From the NCBI RefSeq assembly GCF_965363235.1, contig NC_134843.1, forward strand, positions 3,224,001 to 3,288,000: a stretch of DNA of 64,000 bases. Direction: 5' to 3'. Source of the stretch: Mytilus galloprovincialis (lineage: Eukaryota > Mollusca > Bivalvia > Mytilida > Mytilidae). A model generated the notes under the pieces. That model was not told the origin of the DNA. It made no database searches and was given only the letters and a program-made list of their open reading frames with translations. Shown piece after piece: positions 54,758 through 64,000 of the stretch (position 1 is its first letter; the number at the start of each line of letters is the position of its first letter). A program made the translations under genes and the position numbers.

Positions 54758-55398
54758 CATTTTTTTTAAACAAATAAGACATATACGTAAATTATCACTC
54801 AAATGCATTCACAACTATTTAAATACGTTATTGTAAATAGTTTAAGCATGTCACTATTTTAGTTTGCTCCGTTCTTTTACGCCAACTTAAAAATGTGTTT
54901 ATTTATGGAAACAGCAAATATTTGCCTCCAACTAGAGCGCTTCGGTCTAACAGATTGCCTTCTTTGTCCTATTAGAATCAAAATAATTCATAAGAGCTTG
55001 AATATATCGTGATTTTACCACGGGTTGTCCCTTTATGTCGATCGCTCAGGGTAAAATATTTGTCATAAAGGGCTTAACATGCTCAACCCGTGGTAAAATC
55101 CTGATATATTTAAGCTCGCATGAATTTTTACTTAAATATGATGTTTCATTTTTGTTAATTTATACTAAACAAACCATTTTGAATGCTACAATCATGAATT
55201 TGAAATTACAATTTAAATGAAGCTTTTTGTTTGTTTCTATCATGACATTGCAATTGTTAATTTGTAGATCACCCAGAGCTCGATAAGTTTTTATTGAAAT
55301 AAAAAACAACTGAATCAAACAAAATTATGTTATCAATATTGAAACTTCTATGTCATGCTATTTTTTGTTTATATGGGGACGAATTACGGTAGAAAAAA

Positions 55399-55399
55399 T

Positions 55400-55430
<31 letters not shown>
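55399..55430. repeat. Long A homopolymer
   Basis: A run of about 31 A bases, broken at most by the preceding aatc. Two apparent poly-Lys ORFs across it are artefacts. Confidence 0.85.
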
Positions 55431-55433
<3 letters not shown>

Positions 55434-55652
55434 GGAAAATTTCCCGAATTTTTCATTCTACTAATGAACTCAAAATCGTTAACTTTTTTTTCAGATCTAC
55501 TTCCTGTTCCGGTTTTCTCCGCTTTTGCGCAGATATCTGTCTTGTTTGCATGAGACTTTGAAAAAATTTATATTTATCAGTCAAGTAAAATATAAGATTG
55601 GATCTCAATACAAATTCAATTTTAATAATTGTTTGATATGAAAAAACGTTAC

Positions 55653-55770
55653 CTGATGAAAGCGTTTCTTTTGTTTACATCGAATATGACGTCACAACTT
55701 AAAGAACGTCACAGCTAATTCCCTAACAACAGAATCAAAATCGGGAACGTTACGTACGGTATTTCGGTTT
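55653..55770 (-). promoter_or_regulatory. RNF31: Candidate RNF31 promoter / first exon with CRE sites
   Basis: On the minus strand, a perfect cAMP-response palindrome TGACGTCA (55687-55694) and a second TGACGT half site (about 55705-55711) lie just upstream of a possible exon ending CATCAG|GTAACG. CpG dinucleotides are more common here than in surrounding DNA. It lies in the RNF31 orientation about 4.1 kb before the coding start. It is only a candidate. Confidence 0.3.
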
Positions 55771-56509
55771 CTTTTATCAACGTGATTGAATTAAAAAAAT
55801 AATACATACAGATTTCGTCCCCATTCACAGGTTATGCCTGCCTCATAATACTTGTTTGAATATCAATCCAACCGTGAAAAGTAAACACAACAGTTACAAA
55901 ATAAATGTAAATAAATATTAAAACTGTTTGTATAATTTCAATGAATAGAGCAAATGGAACCGTTGTGATATGTTAAATACGGCTTCGGTGGTATCTAATA
56001 CTATAAATATCATGATATGGCATGTATGTGGAAATTACTTTCGCCAGTTTCGCTACCGACTACTGTAAGTGTAAGGGTTGATAATTTCCGCTTCGTGGCC
56101 AATGTCACGTACATATATTATATTTCACTGACAATACAACAAATGCTCATTTGAAATAATGAAGGCAAAAATGCCCTGTTTAAAGTCATCTGTCCCTTTG
56201 CTTACCCAATCTTTTCCTGAGGATTTTTATTGGGACTTTATTTTTTTCATTTTCGTGCAATGACTCATTAACACAAAAAGAAGTAAATCAGGGGAGGCAA
56301 TCTAACTGGGCATTTATAAAATGAGGTCTTGATTTCAGAAGTGGACCTCGCAATACTGTTTAGGTATAAATACATAATGTCATTTGTGATAATTTGTACA
56401 CAACCCATATTATCTAGTCTTAATATTTCACTAACAACGATAACTAACGTGAAATCTGGAGGACAATGACAGTTCATGTCACTGCTAAAAAAATCTGCCC
56501 GAAAGTTTA

Positions 56510-56760
56510 CACCAAATCAGCCCTACTTTTTCAAGTATCTTGTCTTGGGGAGGATCCTACCTGTAAACAATCACTCTGATTCAAACAAAAAATTCTCTGA
56601 AACTCAATATGCTTGATTTCTTGTCGATTGACAACATATTTGTTACGTTTGGAGGACAAGTTTTTTCACCAGACTGTCGGAATTCCAATGGGAACCAATT
56701 GTGCCCTCTTCTAACCGACTTGATTCTTTATCAATATGAGGTTGACTTAATCTTCTTTTT
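56510..56760 (+). pseudogene. Penelope-like element fragment, left part of a copy split by a LINE
   Basis: Coding phrases NNHSDSNKKFSET near 56565, then DNIFVTFGGQVFSPDCRNSN at about 56628-56690 and ADL-like LTDLILYQYE near 56710-56745 match the reverse transcriptase at 6400-6520. The frame is broken. The sense continues at 57958. Confidence 0.65.
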
Positions 56761-56954
56761 CTTCTGGTATCCAGATACAGCTTCATTAATATTGAAGATT
56801 ATGAACTGTTGCATGCGCGGAGTATATGATTAAAAAATATGAACAAAAATTTATCTTTAAATTTGTAGAATACTTGGTGATATTTACATGAAAGAAAACA
56901 ACAAGTGATTAAAAAATATGTACATTGTTATTTATAGAAGTAAATTATGTTATG

Positions 56955-57955
56955 GAGAACAGTTGGTGTCAACTGATCTCTATAGGTTTCAATGGTTTGA
57001 CATGCCGTACCACAACTTGTGGTAACAAGTTCCATTGGATGATTGTTTGCGGAAAGAATGACCATTTGTAGCTGTCTTTAGAGGTGGATATTTGCCGAAA
57101 TGTTTGAGTATGTAATTTTCTTGTTCTAGTATCTGATGGTATGAGGACTAGTGATGGGATTGCAATAAGTCCATGGATGACCTTGTAGAACATGATAAGT
57201 CTGGGTTTGAGGCGGCGCTCAGTGAGTGAGGGCCATTGAAGTTCATTTAACATGGATGTAACACTACCGGTGTTGTGGTAATTGTTACATGCATATCTGG
57301 CCGCACGCCTCTGTACCATTTCTAGCTTATTTTTATATTCTGCTGTGTGTGGATCCCATAAACTACAGGCATATTCAAGTTTTGGTCTCACTATTGATTG
57401 GTAAGCACGGGATTTGATACTGGTGTTAGAAATTTTTAAGTTTCGCCTCAGAAAGCCAAGAGATTTATTCGCATTTGATATGATGTTGTCGTAGTGATTG
57501 TTCCATTTTAAGTTAGACTGTAGGGTTACACCGAGATATTTTGCAGATGTTACTGGTTCTAAAATATGGTTATGTAGGATGTAATAGTGTTTAAATGGTT
57601 TCTTTTTTTGTGTGATGGTTAAGATTGTGCATTTTCCTGGATGGAAGGCCATAAGCTAATCAGCCTCCCATTTAGCTGCTGCATTAAGATCTTTTTGTAA
57701 ATTTGTGCAGTCTTGTTGACAAGTAATTTCTCGGTATATAATACTATCATCGCGAAGAGTCGTAATTTGCTGTGTTCGAGGTATTCTGGAAAATCGTTAA
57801 TGTAAATTAAAAAGAGTATAGGCCCAAGGACGGTTCCTTGGGGGACGCCTGATGTTACTGGTGCTGTATTTGATGTTATTCCGTCTATTACCACTGTTTG
57901 CGTACGGTCTGATAAGAAAGCCTGAATCCATTTTAGAGTGTTACCATTTTAGAGT
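56955..57955 (-). pseudogene. 5'-truncated LINE reverse transcriptase inserted in a Penelope-like element
   Basis: On the minus strand, 57894-57780 gives [20 protein letters not shown], the reverse-transcriptase palm. A one-base loss at the catalytic aspartates (about 57748-57752) shifts the frame, and a TAG interrupts it near 57658. From 57652 to 56969 the C-terminal part is open for 227 codons, with SAKYLGVTLQSNLKWNNHYD, LEYACSLWDPHT and RRAARYACNNYHNT. It is a dead jockey/CR1-type copy without endonuclease. Confidence 0.8.
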
Positions 57956-58810
57956 GTTTCATACAGAAACTTCTTAGGAAGAAATATAAGAAGTTAGCAA
58001 TATCCTTTAACTTTACGTTCCGCTATAAAGATGATGTTCTCTCACTAAATAATATTGAGTTGACTATATATACTTGAACGAATCTATCCCATCGAACTAG
58101 AAGAGATAAAGGATCCTACAGAGGCAGTTGAGCCTGCCTCATAACTTAAATCTAAACATTGGCAATGAGGGTCGTTTGAAAAGAAAACTTTACGACAAAA
58201 GAGATGATTTCAGTTTCCCAATTGTGAACTTTCCATTTCTATGTAGCAACATTCCAGCAGCGCCTGCATACGGAGTATATATCTTCAAATTGATACGATA
58301 TTCCCATGCGTGTATTTCCTATCATGATTTCCTAGATAGAGGATAGCTGCTCACAAGGAAGCTATTAAACCAAGCTATAGAGTTCCAAATGATGAAGTTG
58401 AAATCATTCCTTCGTAAAATTTACGGACGCCATCAGGATTGACCGTTACGGTTGACCGTTATGGAATAACCGTTTCACAGATGATATCGGATATGTTCCT
58501 TATGTCGTAACTACAATACCTTCCCTTTTCATGAATGTGACCTACCGAATTCGACTATATACGGGATTTGTAATAACATAAGCAACACGACGGGTGCCAC
58601 ATGTGGAGCAGGATCTTCTTACCATTCCGGAGGACCTGAGATCACCCCCAGTTTTTGGTAGGGTTCGTGTTGCTTAGTCTTTAGTTTTCCATGTTGTGTC
58701 TTCTGTACTAATATTTGTATGTGTCTTTTCATTTTTAGCTATGGCGTTGTCAGTTTATTTTCGATCTATGAGTTTGACTGTCCCTCTGGTATCTTTCGTC
58801 CCTATTTTTC
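57956..58810 (+). pseudogene. Penelope-like element, right part and 3' tail
   Basis: Phrases FNFTFRYKDDVLSL near 58005-58045, ESIPSN-like, then GRLKRKLYDKRDDFSFPIVN and FPFLCSNIPAAPAYGVYI (58150-58290) and SYHDFLDRG follow. The tail has acgacgggtgccacatgtgg, gttttggtagggttcgtgtt and tcgatctatgagtttgactg, repeated at 59935-60160. Confidence 0.75.
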
Positions 58811-58949
58811 ATCAACTTGCCCAACTTTTTAAAAAATCGCCCACACTGGTTTATAAACTAGCCCCAAAAATGAATAAAGGATAAGCCTTATTTTGCTCAC
58901 TTGAATATAGATCTAAAGCTGTTACGACACTATCACACTTTGGAATACG

Positions 58950-60175
58950 ACACTACCATTGCTTTGGAATTTCATCCAAAGATGAAGAACTGGATTTTAC
59001 AACACTGTATTGGATACCTACATAGTATCCTTACAAACAACGGTATATTGCTGGGGGTTCCAAGTGCTCCACGAAACCTCTTTCTAAATTATTAGCATCA
59101 GTTTTATCAGCAATCAAAGCCGGGCTTTAAAATAATTGTGAAACTGCCTATTCTGGAGGTGGCGTGAATCAGATATGGATACTAAAAAAATCCAACGATC
59201 TTTTAGAATATATACAATCTAAGACTCTTTCAACTTGCATTATTATTAAAACATTTGACTTTTCTAAACTTTCCACAAGTGTTTATCATTCCAAACTAAA
59301 AGACAAATTGAAAGGGTTGGTATTGCTTTGTTTCATAAAAAAAGAATGTCTAATGTAGATGCAACTATCTTGTCTTAAGGAGGGATAAATCCTACTTTGT
59401 AAATAATCACTCTGATTCAAACAAACAATTCTCTGTAACTGACATTATCAAGATGCCTGATTTCTTGATTGACAACATATTTGTTACGTTTGAATTGTGT
59501 TTTTCAAAAGACTGTCGGCATTCCGATGGGAACCAATTGTACCCCTCTTTTTGCCGACTCGTTTCTTTATTATCAAGAGGCTGACTTCATACAGGAACTT
59601 CATAGGAAGAAAGATAAGAAGTTAGCAATATCCTTTTAACTTTACTTCCCGCTGTATGGAATATTTTCTCTCACTAAATATTTCAAAATTTGGTGACCAT
59701 GTTGAACGCATCTATCCCATCAAACTAGAGATATAGAGTTCTAAATGGTGACGCTGAAATCGTGGCTTCGTAATTTTTACAGACGCCAGCACGAGTTGTT
59801 TGACCGTTATGGAATAACCGTTTAACAATGGATATCGGATATGTTCCTCATGTCGTTACTACAATCCCCTGCCCTTTTCAAGAATGTGACCTACCGAATT
59901 GGTCTTTTTATCGGGTTTGTAATAATAAAAAAAAAGCAACACGACGGGTGCAACACGTGAAGCAGGATCTGCTTACCCTTCCGGATCACCTGAGATCCCC
60001 CCCCCCCCCAGTTTTTGGTGGGGTTCGTATTGTTTAGTCTTTAGTTTTCTATGTTATGTCATGTGTACTATTATTTGTCTGTTTGTCTTTTTCATATTTA
60101 GCCATGGCGTTGTCAGTTTATTTTCGATCTATGAGTTTGACTGTCCCTCTGCTATCTTTCGCCCCTCTTTTACAA
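58950..60175 (+). pseudogene. Penelope-like element, third degenerate copy with 3' tail
   Basis: It begins in the FGISTKDEELD-equivalent (gaatttcatccaaagatgaa) and proceeds through IPT, KPLSK-like and LLEYIQSKTLSTCIIIKTFDFS (59190-59260) to DNIFVTFE near 59475, ADSFLYYQEADFIQELHRKK near 59550-59605 and the tail acgacgggtgcaacacgtga to 60160. The coding region has many frameshifts and an internal loss after about 59690. Confidence 0.7.
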
Positions 60176-60372
60176 ATATACCTGTTTCGGTTTAACACAG
60201 TGAGTCAGACGCTCGTCATGACATTATAATACTTTACACATATACCTGTCTCGGCTCAACACAGTGAGTCAGGCGCTCGTCACGACATTATCCTATTACA
60301 CAAATATACCTGTATCGGCTCAACACAGTGAGTCAGGCGCTCGTCACGACATTCTCATACTTTACACGACCA
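60172..60372. repeat. Tandem repeat of about 65 bp, three units
   Basis: Phrase caacacagtgagtcaggcgc, then tcgtcacgacatt, repeated at about 60195, 60255 and 60320. It leads into a LINE fragment. Confidence 0.8.
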
Positions 60373-60470
60373 AAAACAACAAGGTATGGTAAGAAAAGCT
60401 TGAGTTATGAGGCAGCTAGACTCTGGAAACCCTTGGTAAATGAGGCAAGGAGCTTATTAACTTTGGCCAG
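60370..60470 (+). pseudogene. C-terminal LINE fragment
   Basis: TTRYGKKSLSYEAARLWKPL and VNEARSL match the typical end of mussel jockey/CR1-type reverse transcriptases, before the C-terminal RxK segment. Only about 33 codons remain. Confidence 0.55.
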
Positions 60471-60574
60471 TTTATTTTTTTTTATCTCCACCTGGTGTTT
60501 TTCAGAAATTTGTACCTGTATTTCTTGTAAATATTGTAACTGCTTGCTGCCACATGACTTGACATTGAGGTCTG

Positions 60575-60690
60575 CTGTTTCTTTTATGTTTCTTTTTTTG
60601 CAGTTATTTTATGTTTCTTTTTTTGCAATTATTTTATGTTTCTTTTTTTGCAGTTATTTTATGTTTCTTTTTTTGCAGTTATTTTATATG
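60575..60690. repeat. 27-bp tandem repeat, four units
   Basis: Units of tttatgtttctttttttgca plus gttatt. They follow the LINE fragment. Confidence 0.85.
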
Positions 60691-60699
60691 TTATTTCTT

Positions 60700-62480
60700 T
60701 GCTTTTTTATGCATTACCTGTGCCGTAGCTACTTGCAATCTTTTGCTTGTGGTTTATAGTGTTTAATTTTGCATGTGCTACTTGGATAAACATATTGTGT
60801 GTTACTATGTGCTGATATTTGATTTGTTTTAATACATATCTTGCTTAGCTTTTATTATGCATGTACTATCTATGTTTTAATATATGTATGTGCTGTCTTT
60901 ATGTTTGTGTTGTATATGAATCTGATGTTACTACATGTATGTTTTGTTTATTAATATCAGTCGTTTAAAGAGCTCATAAGAGCTCATGTTCCTTGTTATT
61001 ATGTATATATGCAACCCAACTTTAAGTCTTTACTTTTACTTCACAAATACACCTTTCTCGGTTACTACATACAATGACAAGAAGAATAGAAATACCATGA
61101 TAATAAAACAGCTATCTCATAAACATATTTTATAGAACACTAATTTTGTAATTTCGATGCAAAATAAGACGATCTATTTCTAATATGCCGCATTTTTTTT
61201 TTTTTGCTTTCGGTGTTACTCTTTTGATGCATACAATCAATACTTGAGATTACATTTTTCACATTAGTTTAGAATGACATACCGTGCACTAAATAAGATC
61301 TGTACCTTACATATGAATTCATTGATTGATATCTATTAATCCACATTTGAAATACTCACAAACTGTAAATGACTGGAAAAACCAACGGGAATTTCCATAG
61401 CAATGATGTGAAGATCTTATTCTTTTAATTATCTTGATTTAAGTCATCGATTGATGCAGCCTATGAATGTTTTTTGCAGCTTTATAAAGTCCATAATATG
61501 AATTATTTCAGTTGTCTGTCATGACATCAGATTAGCAATTAACATCCGTAACAGATTTTAGAAATTTGTTGACAAGGCAACACATTACAAACACAAGCAT
61601 CTAAAGTATAGACTTTTTATTAGGACAACTGAAATAACCTATTGCTCACATTCGAATAAAATACCTAGTCGGGTTTTATAATTTAACGAAAGGTCTCTTT
61701 ATAAGAAAATATTACTCTGTGAATTTATAAAGCACCAGATCAACAAAAACTCGCGAAAGGAAGAAAACAAATATGTAAATAATCTTCATTATATCAGATA
61801 ATAGATCTTCAAATTCTTCGAGAGATGTTTAATACGTCATGTCCACCAAAAACCCCTGTAAGGTTAGTTTCATTTCTTTTTTTCTAATGTGAAGTTTTAT
61901 TTGTATGTAACATTCACTTTTCCGATTTTATACAATTTTGAAGCCATTGTGGAATACATGGAGCCAGATTGCTGATTAAAGTCATATTGGGATCAAACTG
62001 GTCACCTTACACACCCGAGACGAGCACGCTACCACAAGACAACCTAGAAATTAAGACATCAAGGACGATCGAAAACTAAAGAGAAAGAAAGGCCAAATGT
62101 AATATTAGGTGGGTTTTATGTAAATGTTGTGAATTTTTTGTGTTCCAGGCAATAATGAAACAAAGCATTTTTTTTTTTTATAAAATTTTAATACAAACAT
62201 AACAAGTAACATTATACCCCAACACTTACAACACTTCTCTGTCCTGCAGAGCATCATATGGCGCTGTATCAGATTCACACATATTTAATTTAGCATTTTC
62301 ATCAGTAGTCCAAATAATCATATGAAACCTTTAATATAGTTTTTTTTTTTCATTTCTAAAGGCGATTTATATTTTTTTTCTCTGACGCCCGACGTCTTGA
62401 ACTGCTATTTTGATTCTTTGCTGCAAAGAAATTAAAATTGCCGTTCAAGACATCATGATTATTGAAAACGGCGTCATGTT
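60700..62480. other. Unannotated stretch
   Basis: AT-rich with poly-T runs and no supported gene. A short ATG-led segment at 61839-61863 ends in a possible donor (AAG|GTTAGT) but nothing downstream joins it. Confidence 0.4.
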
Positions 62481-62483
62481 AAA

Positions 62484-63492
62484 TAAAGGGCTGCGCTTTA
62501 GCGCATGATACGCCCGTTGCTCTTTTAACTTGTCTTTTATGCTTTAAATGAATTTATATGATCAACTAGAAATATATATACAAATCAAAAGGGATGTTAC
62601 ATTAATATATTCACCAAAGTTTCATAAAATCCCCCTTTTTTAAGTATAAAAATTCATTACTTAAGAAAACGTAAAATCTAAAATTTATAAAAATGGAAAG
62701 GGAGCTTATGTCAATAGATATAAACAATTTATCAAAGTTGCATAAAATTTTGTGAAAGTGTTAGTTATTGTCCCAAAATTGGAAAATCCCCCCTTTTTTA
62801 AGCATAAAAATTCATAACACGGAAATGTAAAATCTGAAATTTATAAAAATTGAAAGGGAGCTTACATCAATAGATATAAACAATTCACCAAAGTTTCATG
62901 GACATTGGTGAAAGCCTTTTTGAGTTATTGTCCGAAGTGTTGAAAATCCCCTTTTTTTATGAATAAAGCCCCATAAATCCAAAACTTAAAATCTGAAATT
63001 TATAAAAATTGAAAGGGAGCGTACATCAATAGATATAAACAATTCACCAAAGTTTCATGTACATTGGTGAAAGCCTTTTTGAGTTATTGTCCGAAGTGTT
63101 GAAAATCCCCCCTTTTTTATGAATAAAGCCCCATAAATCCAAAACTTAAAATCTGAAATTAAAAAAAAAAAACCAAAAGGGAGCCTACGTCAATAGATAT
63201 AAACAATTCACTTAAGTTTCATGGAAATTGGAGAAAGCGTTTTTGAGTTATTGTCCGAAGTGTTGAAAATCCCCCCTTTTTTATGAATAAAGCCCCATAA
63301 ATACAAAACTTAAAATCTGAAATTAAAAAAAAAACGAAAGGGAGCTTACGTCAATAGATATAAACAATTCACTTAAGTTTCATGGAAATTGGTGAAAGTG
63401 TTTTTGAGTTATTGTCCGAAGTGTTGACGACGGACGGACGGACAACGGTATACCATAATACGTCCCGTCTAAAAGACGACGGGCGTATAAAA
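62484..63492 (+). repeat. Repeat family F, full length
   Basis: Hairpin TGCGCT-tt-AGCGCA, then motif ATACGCCCGT (about 62509-62518). Five tandem units of about 120-180 bp share gaaagggagcttacatcaat and agatataaacaattcacc. The end has gacgacggacggacggac, ATACGTCCCGTCTAAAAGAC and GGGCGTAT, then AAAAATT. The 3' strand ACGGGCGTAT is the exact reverse complement of the 5' decamer. Confidence 0.85.
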
Positions 63493-64000
63493 ATTAGAAC
63501 AGTCTCTTCATACTATAGTAATTTGGACGATTAATGGCATAATGCCTTAGTTTCATTAAGCAATAAATGCAAGAGTATGTTTTCACATAAATACTTACGA
63601 CTAAGATTGATCGTAAGTACACTAGTTGAATTGTTCAAGACTTACAATCAATCGTTAATAGTCGTAAGTTTTCTTTTGGTTATGAAACTGACTCCAAATG
63701 ACATATTTATGACTCTATAATGCGCAATGCACTAATTTGTTGGACAAAGGCACATGTTTTACAAATTAAGGTGTTATGAGCGGGGTACATCAAATGAACA
63801 CATTTAAATTATCTGTACAATAAAAAAAAGATTCATATCATATAATTAATAGTTTGCAACCACAAATTTATAAGTATTAAGACAAAATCACATATGTCAT
63901 AAGCAATACGTTATAATAAAAAGATGACAAAAAATATATTCTGATATTTTTTTTCTTCAAAATTTAACTTTATCTCCAAAGTACATCTGTACTTTTGACT
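63493..64000. other. Unannotated right edge
   Basis: There is a short imperfect inverted pair near 63590-63670 (cttacgac, gtcgtaag). No ORF or repeat family was recognised. Confidence 0.4.

Larger units (their letters stand above)
54758..56509. other. Unannotated stretch with candidate promoter at 55.65-55.77 kb
   Basis: Apart from the A run and the CRE-containing segment, nothing is recognised. An imperfect inverted repeat lies at about 55010-55100 (accacgggttg against caacccgtggt). Confidence 0.35.

Noticed and set aside
61839-61863. Possible first exon with ATG and a donor
   Set aside because: No downstream exon in the window joins it and the donor is weak.
1-64000. tRNA or rRNA genes
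   Set aside because: No cloverleaf with conserved A/B boxes or rRNA core sequence was recognised by eye.

Overview
The window is AT-rich animal genomic DNA, almost certainly from a marine bivalve of the mussel family (Mytilidae). Its genes are split by many introns with canonical splice sites. The intergenic and intronic DNA is packed with repeats that look typical of mussels: Penelope-like reverse transcriptases, several families ending in GACGGACGG-type runs, and a short repeat carrying the phrase 'gccaatgagacaactctcc'. The species call is inference; I could not search databases.

Two host genes can be reconstructed. (1) Left edge, plus strand, 0.26-4.5 kb: a small TATA-box gene of six exons (five coding) for a 171-residue secreted precursor. 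It has a signal peptide, a BRICHOS-like middle, a Lys-Arg cleavage site, and a 28-residue cationic C-terminal peptide with 7 Trp and 4 Cys. The layout is that of a BRICHOS-type antimicrobial peptide precursor. (2) Minus strand, 51.6 to 11.4 kb: a complete 23-coding-exon orthologue of RNF31/HOIP, the catalytic subunit of the linear ubiquitin chain assembly complex (LUBAC). All exon phases agree and give 1792 codons: PUB, B-box-like zinc finger, long Pro/Gln-rich linker with coiled coil, NZF finger, UBA region, RING1-IBR-RING2 and LDD. Both genes point to innate immunity, though nothing shows they are co-regulated.

The introns hold most of the remaining content. Intron 14 of RNF31 contains a tyrosine-recombinase ORF with all catalytic residues, followed by two 434-bp near-identical direct repeats that bracket an array of 14 short dyad sites; 48 bp spanning the RNF31 exon 14 splice junction is duplicated at the left side of this unit. 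Intron 18 contains a 22-copy 60-bp minisatellite. Intron 1 contains a dead LINE. Several introns carry copies of sequence-unrelated repeat families (here A, D, E, F, G, partial H). These share one architecture: 5' hairpin, a 5' motif complementary to the 3' end, a body of internal tandem units, a GAC/GGAC run, a terminal hairpin, and a TAAAAA end.

Region by region: 0-4.5 kb secreted peptide gene; 4.8-9.0 kb rearranged Penelope-like element with a family A insertion; 9.0-11.4 kb repeats and RNF31 3' flank; 11.4-51.6 kb RNF31; 51.6-56.5 kb RNF31 5' flank with a repeat, a 525-bp MITE with 8-bp target duplication and a possible promoter near 55.7 kb; 56.5-60.5 kb nested Penelope-like and LINE debris; 60.5-64 kb mostly unannotated sequence ending in a family F repeat.
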